Positions 1 through 5,240 of a DNA stretch of 9,989 nucleotides are shown here, piece by piece; the stretch's first letter is position 1, and the number at the start of each line of letters is the position of its first letter. Source of the stretch: Actinomycetota bacterium (GTDB taxonomy: Bacteria > Actinomycetota > Actinomycetes > Nanopelagicales > Nanopelagicaceae). The stretch lies in NCBI GenBank assembly GCA_009697555.1, contig WLQV01000021.1, positions 1 to 9,989 on the forward strand, written 5' to 3'. Position numbers and translations under genes: made by a program. Below the pieces are notes generated by a model. It had not been told where the DNA came from, did not search any database, and was given only the letters and a program-made list of their open reading frames with translations.

Positions 1-680
1 GCGCCAGTTTCAATTGTTGGAACGCTCGACTCATCTACCACCATGCGAATCAGCGCGGCGCTCCCCCGTGGAATTACTAAGTCAACTTTGCCGCGAGCAT
101 TGAGCAGAGCCTTAACTGTGTCGCGAGAATCAGAGGGAACTAGTTGAATCACATCGGGTGAAATAGTTGTGCGCTTAAGAGCGCTGCGCATAACATCGAC
201 CAAAATTGCATTGCTATTTGCCGCACTTGATGAACCACGAAGTAACGCAGCATTTCCTGACATAAGGAGAATGACTGCAGCATCTACTGTGACATTTGGA
301 CGTGCTTCATAAACCATTCCGACCACACCAAAGGGCACCGATACTTGGCGCAGATGCAGTCCATTAGGAAGGCTCGATTCGCGAATTGTGCGCTGTAATG
401 GATCCGGTAGCTCTGCAACTAAGCGAGCCCCATTAGCAATTCCAGCAATGCGATCGCTAGTAAGTAGCAATCGATCAAGTAGTTGCGGATGCATTCCCTC
501 TGCCTTGCCACGTTCAATGTCGATTGCATTTGCCGCGCCAATTTCACTAGCGCGTGCTTGGATCTCTGCTGCAATCGCAAGAAGTGCCCCTTTGCGATCA
601 GCACTCGATGCAGTGGTAAGTGTGCGGGCAGCCCGGCGCGCGGTATCAGCTAAGTCGTTAACTAGAGTGGCTGCGCCCAT
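1..680 (-). CDS. proA: Gamma-glutamyl phosphate reductase, N-terminal half (partial)
   Basis: ProA reduces gamma-glutamyl phosphate to glutamate-5-semialdehyde with NADPH, the second step of proline synthesis, in the cytoplasm. My translation of the minus strand from the ATG at 680 gives 226 residues before the window edge, about half of the usual 415-430. Family signatures are clear: PFGVVGMVYEARPNVT at 116-131, LLRGSS at 146-151 and DLVIPRGSAALI at 200-211. The frame ends in PTIETG, so the catalytic cysteine of this aldehyde dehydrogenase-fold family should lie only a few residues beyond the left edge. The start is well fixed: an in-frame TAG sits at 690-692 and no other start codon lies between it and the ATG. 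No Shine-Dalgarno sequence precedes it; a TAnnnT hexamer 6 nt upstream suggests a leaderless transcript. It is separated from its usual partner proB by an oppositely oriented hydrolase gene. Confidence 0.96.
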   Translation of the reverse strand, partial: MGAATLVNDLADTARRAARTLTTASSADRKGALLAIAAEIQARASEIGAANAIDIERGKAEGMHPQLLDRLLLTSDRIAGIANGARLVAELPDPLQRTIRESSLPNGLHLRQVSVPFGVVGMVYEARPNVTVDAAVILLMSGNAALLRGSSSAANSNAILVDVMRSALKRTTISPDVIQLVPSDSRDTVKALLNARGKVDLVIPRGSAALIRMVVDESSVPTIETG

Positions 681-686
681 GTAATA

Positions 687-692
687 AGCCTA
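687..692 (-). promoter_or_regulatory. Candidate -10 box of a leaderless proA promoter
   Basis: Minus-strand TAGGCT matches the actinobacterial SigA -10 pattern TAnnnT. It is followed by 6 nt (TATTAC) and then the proA ATG, which places the predicted first transcribed base at the start codon. No purine-rich ribosome site is present upstream of the ATG. I see no good -35 element; a -35 at normal distance would fall at or inside the start of the divergent hydrolase gene. The spacing argument is inference from known leaderless promoters. Confidence 0.5.
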
Positions 693-703
693 TCGGGCGA
701 TAG
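690..703. repeat. 14-bp inverted repeat between divergent starts
   Basis: CTATCG-GG-CGATAG is an inverted repeat with 6-bp arms and a 2-bp centre, lying in the middle of the 32-bp gap between the divergent starts of proA and the hydrolase. Each arm supplies the first TAG of one of the two candidate -10 boxes. The symmetry may therefore simply reflect mirrored promoters, or it could be a small operator. The loop is too short for a good RNA hairpin. Confidence 0.55.
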
Positions 704-706
704 CAT
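701..706 (+). promoter_or_regulatory. Candidate -10 box of a leaderless hydrolase promoter
   Basis: TAGCAT fits TAnnnT and ends exactly 6 nt before the GTG at 713, the same geometry as the divergent proA promoter. The TAG of this hexamer is also the in-frame stop that limits the hydrolase reading frame, so no longer protein start is possible. There is no Shine-Dalgarno sequence before the GTG. No convincing -35 is seen. Confidence 0.5.
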
Positions 707-712
707 TTCTTC

Positions 713-1891
713 GTGAGCAAATTATTTAAGACCCTGCGAAATCTCTTTATCGTCCTCGCCACCATTTATGTGGCGCTCTTTGCACTGACATCTGTTATTC
801 GCTACCCCGAGCCGATCTCTTCGATTCGCCTCGCATTGGCTCCGGCTTCCAAAACTCCATTTTTGATGCCCGCTCACACAATTGCACCAAGTGCTTCTAA
901 GCACCCTTGGGCGATTGGCGCACCGGAAGTCCCAGAGACGGTGATGTGGAATAAAGAGAAGATCTCCTTTGACTCATTCCTCGAACGCACCCAGACCAAT
1001 GCATTTCTGATTATTCGTGATGGTGCGATTACTTACGAGAAATATCGCAATGGCAAAAGTGAGAGTTCGCTCCTGCCTTCTTACTCCGTAGCCAAAACAA
1101 TGACCTCGCTCATGATCGGTAAATTAATTAGCGAAGGTAAGTTAAAAGAGAGCGATACATTTGTCAGTGTTCTTCCAGAATTTAAAGCCGGCACTAATTT
1201 TGACCAAGTAAAGATCTCTGATCTGCTTGACATGAGCGGTGGTCTTGCCGCTCTTGACAACTATCCGGATGGACCAGCGGGCTGGGGTGTCGCGATTGCC
1301 CAGATGTACGCAACAACAGATTTGAATTACTTTATGAAGAACAATCGCCGAATGGATTCAACTCCAGGAACCAAAGCGGACTATCGCAGCATCGATACCC
1401 AAATGTTGGGCTTGGTCATTAAGAAGATCACAGGTGAGAAATTAGCCGATTACTTCAGTAAATCTTTCTGGGCACCAGTTGGTGCTGAATATGCGGCAAC
1501 CTGGAATGTCGATCGCATCGATGGACAAGAGAAAACTTTCTGCTGCTTCAATGCGGCTGCACGTGACTATGCCCGCATCGGGCAATTACTTCTCAACAAT
1601 GGTGCATCCAGCATCGGCGGTGCCAATTTGATCGATGCCAATTGGATGAAGCGCCTGACAACGAGCAAGGTAACGCTCGATCGCAATTGGGGTTACGGCG
1701 CACAGATCTGGCATCCATACTCAGATTCCAATCTGATGATGGGGCTACATGGCCAATATGTATTTATTCAACCAAGTACTCACACAGTAATTGTGAAACT
1801 CAGCGATGAGCCAACTAAGAATGGCGACAATGAGTCCTATACCGCAGCGGTATTGCATGACATTGCTCGTGCCCTGCCCAATAAAAAGTAA
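713..1891 (+). CDS. Membrane-anchored serine hydrolase, class C beta-lactamase/EstB/NylB superfamily
   Basis: The 392-residue product is a serine hydrolase of the beta-lactamase superfamily (COG1680/PF00144 type by motif). Residues 9-29 form one hydrophobic segment after a Lys/Arg-rich start, with no obvious cleavage site, so the catalytic domain is probably tethered outside the membrane. The active-site motifs are SVAK at 125-128 (nucleophile Ser125, base Lys128), LLDMSGG at 171-177, Tyr224-Arg-Ser226 where Y-x-N is more usual, and GLHGQ at 344-348 in the position of the third motif. The last two resemble 6-aminohexanoate-oligomer hydrolases and carboxylesterases more than true AmpC enzymes. 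The substrate cannot be read from the sequence; an ester, amide, D-amino-acid peptide or cell-wall fragment is possible, and resistance should not be assumed. The start must be the GTG at 713, because TAG at 701-703 closes the frame. It is the only plus-strand gene, and ends 1 bp before the end of proB. Confidence 0.93.
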   Translation: MSKLFKTLRNLFIVLATIYVALFALTSVIRYPEPISSIRLALAPASKTPFLMPAHTIAPSASKHPWAIGAPEVPETVMWNKEKISFDSFLERTQTNAFLIIRDGAITYEKYRNGKSESSLLPSYSVAKTMTSLMIGKLISEGKLKESDTFVSVLPEFKAGTNFDQVKISDLLDMSGGLAALDNYPDGPAGWGVAIAQMYATTDLNYFMKNNRRMDSTPGTKADYRSIDTQMLGLVIKKITGEKLADYFSKSFWAPVGAEYAATWNVDRIDGQEKTFCCFNAAARDYARIGQLLLNNGASSIGGANLIDANWMKRLTTSKVTLDRNWGYGAQIWHPYSDSNLMMGLHGQYVFIQPSTHTVIVKLSDEPTKNGDNESYTAAVLHDIARALPNKK

Positions 1892-1892
1892 G

Positions 1893-3005
1893 TTAGAGCA
1901 GAACTAAATCGTCGCGATGTACGAGTTCGCGCTCGTATTCGGCCCCGAGTGATTTTGCAATCTCTTTGGTGGAGCGGCCCAGTAGTTGTGGGATTTCGCT
2001 GGCATCAAAGGCAACTAAACCGCGGGCGATTACTGCACCAGTTGCACTGATAATTTCAACGGTATCCCCTGCATTAAATTCACCTTCAACGGCTGTGACT
2101 CCGGCTGGCAAGAGCGAAGTACCGCGTTCGAGAATTGCAGTTGTGGCTCCGGCGTCGAGAATTAATCGACCATGTGGTGTTGCAGCATGTGCCAACCAGA
2201 GAAGTCGTGAACTGGCATGGCCAGCTACGGCATGAAAGTAGGTTCCGAAATCTTCGCCAGAGAGCGCACTCGCTGATTGCTCAAGGGAAGTGAGCAGCAT
2301 TGCAATTCCCGATGTAGTGGCAATGCGTGCTGCTTCAACTTTAGTAACCATTCCGCCGCTACCCACACCAGCAGAACCTGCGCCACCTAATACAACATCG
2401 TTGAGCTCGCTGACATTTTTTACATCAGCGATGCGCTTGGCACCGCTCTGAGTTGGTGGTGCGTCATAGAGTGAATCGATGTCAGAAACCAATACCAATA
2501 AATCTGCACCGATGAGAAGTGCAACCAAGGCAGCTAAGCGATCGTTATCTCCGAACCGAATCTCACCTGTTCCGACTGAGTCATTCTCATTTATAACAGG
2601 CACGACGCCGAGTGCTAGCAATTTATCTAGTGTGCGCTTGGCATTCTGGTAATGAGAGCGGCGGACAATATCTTCAGTGGTAATTAACACCTGAGATGCC
2701 GTGATTTTATGTTGGGCAAAAGCTTCGGTATAGCGATGGATGAGCAGGCCCTGACCAACTGATGCTGCAGCTTGTTGTGTTGCTAAATCAGTTGGGCGCA
2801 CTTTCAATCCCAATGGGGCAAGTCCAGCTGCAATGGCACCGGATGAAACAACGCAGACTTCAGCACCTCGCGCACGGGCAGCTGCAACAACACTGACTAA
2901 TTTTTCAACTGATGCAGGATCTAATTGCGCACCAGCTTTGCCGGTAAGTGAGGAGGAGCCGATCTTAATAACAATGCGTTTTGCAGTCGTGATGTCGCTA
3001 CGCAT
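1893..3005 (-). CDS. proB: Glutamate 5-kinase with C-terminal PUA domain
   Basis: ProB phosphorylates L-glutamate to gamma-glutamyl phosphate with ATP, the committed and usually proline-inhibited step of proline synthesis in the cytoplasm. The 370-residue length is normal for the two-domain form. An amino acid kinase domain covers about 8-250, with VIKIGSSSL at 12-20 (Lys14), VSSGAIAAGL at 53-62, VINENDSV at 137-144, FGDND at 151-155 and GSGGMVTK at 215-222. A PUA domain follows at about 275-350. The ATG overlaps the obg stop by one base (TAATG), and a strong GGAGGAG site sits 5 nt upstream inside the end of obg, so translation is probably coupled to obg. Downstream there is 1 bp before the convergent hydrolase and no terminator. 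Transcription from obg-proB is therefore expected to run antisense into the hydrolase. Confidence 0.97.
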   Translation of the reverse strand: MRSDITTAKRIVIKIGSSSLTGKAGAQLDPASVEKLVSVVAAARARGAEVCVVSSGAIAAGLAPLGLKVRPTDLATQQAAASVGQGLLIHRYTEAFAQHKITASQVLITTEDIVRRSHYQNAKRTLDKLLALGVVPVINENDSVGTGEIRFGDNDRLAALVALLIGADLLVLVSDIDSLYDAPPTQSGAKRIADVKNVSELNDVVLGGAGSAGVGSGGMVTKVEAARIATTSGIAMLLTSLEQSASALSGEDFGTYFHAVAGHASSRLLWLAHAATPHGRLILDAGATTAILERGTSLLPAGVTAVEGEFNAGDTVEIISATGAVIARGLVAFDASEIPQLLGRSTKEIAKSLGAEYERELVHRDDLVLL

Positions 3006-4489
3006 TACTTCTCCTCCGCTTCGGTACTCGCTTCAATAATCTCAGGGGTGTGGGGATCAACGACGTTGTACTCCCATTGTTTCGCAATCTCATCATCGCT
3101 GAGCTGATCTGCTTGGCGTGGCTCAACGCGCCATGGTGATTCAAGGCGTCCATCTTCACCACGAGGCGTGCCCAGTAACTCAGCGCCTGCTTCGATCGTT
3201 GGTTCCCAATCAAAGACGACCGCTGCTTCACCTTCGCCGATGCGAACTTCAACACCAGCCATCGCACCCTTACGGAAGAGATCGCGCTCGACTCCCAGTT
3301 GCGCCAAACGATCGGCTAAGTAACCAATTGCTTCGGCATTCTTAAAGTCAGTCTGTCGCACCCAACGCTCTGGCTTCTTACCAGAGACAGAGAATGAACC
3401 ATCCTTATTTGCGACAACAGTGAAGCCCGAATCATCAACTGCAATTGGTCGCAAGACAATGCGCGTGCGCTCTTCTGCAACTGCATCATGGCGCGACTTT
3501 TCAACTAAGCGCGACATGGCATAGATAAGTTCTTGCAGGCCAATGTGAGATGCAGCTGAAACTTGATAGGTCTCATAACCGCGCTCTTTCAGTTGAGCCT
3601 CCACCATGTCAGCCATTGCTTGGCCATCAGGTAAATCAACTTTATTAAGAGCAACGATGCGTGGTCGATCTTCTAATCCGCCATATTGCGCGAGCTCATT
3701 CTCGATAATTTCTAGATCGGCAATTGGATTACGATCAGTTTCCAACGTTCCACAATCGAGAACGTGCACAAGTGCAACGCAGCGTTCGACGTGACGCAAG
3801 AATTCCAGCCCTAAACCTTTACCTTGGCTAGCACCAGGAATAAGTCCTGGCACATCGGCAACAGTAAATCGCGCCTCACCGGCACGGACAACTCCTAAAT
3901 TTGGCACCAGAGTTGTAAATGGGTAATCAGCAATCTTTGGCCGCGCAGCAGAAATCGATGCAATAAGTGATGACTTACCAGCACTTGGATAACCAACAAG
4001 TGCAATGTCTGCAACGCTCTTGAGTTCGAGCATCAATGTGCGCTCTTCACCTGGTTCACCGAGAAGTGCAAAGCCTGGTGCGCGACGCTTTGATGATGAG
4101 AGCGCAGCATTTCCTAGCCCACCATTACCGCCTTGTGCCGCCATGAAAACAGTTCCGGCGCCAACTAAGTCAGCCAAGATTTCGCCATTGCTATTGAGAA
4201 CAACGGTGCCATTAGGAACTAAGAGTGTGAGATCTTCGCCAGCTGGTCCATCTTTGCGATCGCCATAACCAGCACGACCCGATGTTGCTTTGCGATGTGG
4301 TGAGTGGTGGTAATCAAGGAGTGTGGTCATGTTGGTATCAACCACTAAACGAATGTCGCCACCGCGACCACCATTGCCACCATCTGGTCCACCCAGTGGC
4401 TTAAATTTTTCACGGTGAACTGAGACGCAACCGTCGCCGCCTTTTCCGGCAGCAAGATGGAGCGTGGCACGATCAACAAATGTTGTCAT
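3005..4489 (-). CDS. obg: Obg-family GTPase (CgtA), ribosome assembly and stress
   Basis: Obg is an essential GTPase that binds the 50S subunit late in assembly and links ribosome maturation to nutrient stress. The 494-residue protein has the three expected parts. The Gly-rich Obg fold spans about 1-158, with repeated GG motifs at 16-44 and 119-126. The G domain spans about 160-335: P-loop GYPSAGKSS at 166-174, switch I FTTL at 191-194, DVPGL at 212-216, NKVD at 282-285 and SAAS at 311-314. An Obg C-terminal (OCT) domain covers about 350-435, followed by an acidic, probably disordered tail. The OCT domain and length agree with actinobacterial Obg. The ATG at 4489 has an AAGGAG site 6 nt upstream. 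A terminator lies 41 bp upstream of the start, after rpmA, so obg has either its own unseen promoter or depends on read-through. It is coupled to proB downstream. Confidence 0.97.
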   Translation of the reverse strand: MTTFVDRATLHLAAGKGGDGCVSVHREKFKPLGGPDGGNGGRGGDIRLVVDTNMTTLLDYHHSPHRKATSGRAGYGDRKDGPAGEDLTLLVPNGTVVLNSNGEILADLVGAGTVFMAAQGGNGGLGNAALSSSKRRAPGFALLGEPGEERTLMLELKSVADIALVGYPSAGKSSLIASISAARPKIADYPFTTLVPNLGVVRAGEARFTVADVPGLIPGASQGKGLGLEFLRHVERCVALVHVLDCGTLETDRNPIADLEIIENELAQYGGLEDRPRIVALNKVDLPDGQAMADMVEAQLKERGYETYQVSAASHIGLQELIYAMSRLVEKSRHDAVAEERTRIVLRPIAVDDSGFTVVANKDGSFSVSGKKPERWVRQTDFKNAEAIGYLADRLAQLGVERDLFRKGAMAGVEVRIGEGEAAVVFDWEPTIEAGAELLGTPRGEDGRLESPWRVEPRQADQLSDDEIAKQWEYNVVDPHTPEIIEASTEAEEK

Positions 4490-4495
4490 GGTCTG

Positions 4496-4501
4496 CTCCT
4501 T
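4496..4501 (-). promoter_or_regulatory. Ribosome binding site of obg
   Basis: AAGGAG on the minus strand, 6 nt before the ATG at 4489. It supports this start and shows that obg is translated by the normal leadered route, unlike the proA and hydrolase genes. Confidence 0.8.
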
Positions 4502-4530
4502 CCCTTCCTTGCTGATAGAGATCTAGAAAA

Positions 4531-4567
4531 TAAAAAAGCGGGTCCGACATAGCCGGCCCGCTTTTTA
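4531..4567 (-). terminator. Rho-independent terminator of rplU-rpmA (near-symmetric, potentially bidirectional)
   Basis: A hairpin with arms 4538-4544 and 4555-4561 (GCGGGTC against GGCCCGC, one G-T pair), extended by a 5-bp A-T stretch on each side, with a 10-nt loop. On the minus strand it is followed by TTTTTTATTTT, a classic U-tract. It begins 12 bp after the rpmA stop and ends 41 bp before obg, so it should end or attenuate transcripts from the rplU promoter. The opposite strand also has a T-run, but no plus-strand gene reads into it. Confidence 0.88.
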
Positions 4568-4579
4568 TGAGAACCGTAA

Positions 4580-4834
4580 TTAAATAGCTGGAACTACATT
4601 CACTACTCGACGACCACGTGCGCGACCGAATTCAACGCTGCCTGCTGCAAGTGCAAAGAGTGTGTCATCTTTGCCGATGCCAACATTCTTACCTGGGTGA
4701 AAGTGAGTTCCACGTTGGCGAACCAAGATCTCGCCGCTGTTAACAATCTGGCCAGCAAAGCGCTTGATGCCGAGGTACTGCGCATTGGAATCGCGACCGT
4801 TTCGGGTAGACGAGACACCTTTCTTACTTGCCAT
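4580..4834 (-). CDS. rpmA: 50S ribosomal protein L27
   Basis: L27 sits near the peptidyl transferase centre, where its flexible N-terminus helps position tRNA. The 84-residue length is normal. The start [16 protein letters not shown] is the family signature, with Ser at position 3 where many homologues have His. The core [15 protein letters not shown] at 35-49 is also diagnostic. There is no cleavable leader like the one in Firmicutes L27: the protein begins at the mature end. The ATG at 4834 is 14 bp after the rplU stop, with GAGGAG 7 nt upstream, so the two genes form one transcript. A terminator follows directly. Confidence 0.97.
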   Translation of the reverse strand: MASKKGVSSTRNGRDSNAQYLGIKRFAGQIVNSGEILVRQRGTHFHPGKNVGIGKDDTLFALAAGSVEFGRARGRRVVNVVPAI

Positions 4835-4848
4835 TTCTCAACTCCTCT

Positions 4849-5163
4849 TTACTTAACGCCGTTAATAGCAGTGATTTTTACAGTGGTGTTCTTCGAACGG
4901 AAACCTTGACGACGGCGATAGCCAGTCTTGCTCTTGTAACGAAGGATGTGAATCTTTGGACCCTTGCTCTCATCGAGAACTTCAGCGGTAACTTTCACGC
5001 CAGAGAGAACCTTGGGATCAGTGGTGACAGTTGCACCATCAACCACGAGAAGAGCAGGGAAAGTAACAGTGGAACCAGCAGCGCCATCGATGCGATCGAC
5101 CACGACTGTGTCTCCAACGGCCACTTTCTCTTGGCGACCGCCAGCTTTCACAATTGCATACAC
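4849..5163 (-). CDS. rplU: 50S ribosomal protein L21
   Basis: L21 binds 23S rRNA in the large subunit and works beside L20 and L27. The 104 residues give the standard start [11 protein letters not shown] and the C-terminal Arg-rich stretch [12 protein letters not shown] at 77-88. The initiator is GTG at 5161-5163 (GTGTATGCA). An ATG four bases further in is out of frame and is a trap for automatic start calling. TTGGAG lies 8 nt before the GTG and supports this choice. A good SigA-type promoter stands in the 77-bp gap after rne. The gene is followed by rpmA, as in most bacteria. Confidence 0.97.
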   Translation of the reverse strand: MYAIVKAGGRQEKVAVGDTVVVDRIDGAAGSTVTFPALLVVDGATVTTDPKVLSGVKVTAEVLDESKGPKIHILRYKSKTGYRRRQGFRSKNTTVKITAINGVK

Positions 5164-5171
5164 AGTGTTTA

Positions 5172-5177
5172 CTCCAA
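5172..5177 (-). promoter_or_regulatory. Ribosome binding site of rplU
   Basis: TTGGAG on the minus strand, 8 nt before the GTG at 5163. Its spacing favours the in-frame GTG over the overlapping out-of-frame ATG. Confidence 0.7.
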
Positions 5178-5201
5178 TGAACTTCTCGAGGGTAGAGGCT
5201 T

Positions 5202-5231
5202 AGGGTACGGACTTACGCCCGAGCCGGTCAA
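5202..5231 (-). promoter_or_regulatory. Promoter of rplU-rpmA
   Basis: On the minus strand TTGACC (5226-5231) is followed by an 18-bp spacer and TACCCT (5202-5207). This fits the TTGACa and TAnnnT elements of actinobacterial SigA/HrdB promoters. Transcription would begin near 5195, giving a leader of about 30 nt before the GTG. The -35 is only 9 bp from the rne stop, and I see no terminator between, so rplU could receive both its own transcription and read-through from rne. Confidence 0.65.
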
Positions 5232-5240
5232 ATCGTGGGC

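Noticed and set aside
388..684. Plus-strand frame of 98 codons opposite proA
   Set aside because: The minus strand codes for unmistakable ProA; the plus frame is Ala/Ser-rich shadow sequence.
713..1891. Antibiotic-resistance beta-lactamase
   Set aside because: Only SxxK matches closely. The Y-x-S and HGQ motifs favour the esterase/oligomer hydrolase branch, and no resistance or mobile context is present.
5157..5159. ATG as start of rplU
   Set aside because: It is out of frame with L21; the GTG at 5161-5163 gives the conserved MYAIV start and has a ribosome site at correct spacing.
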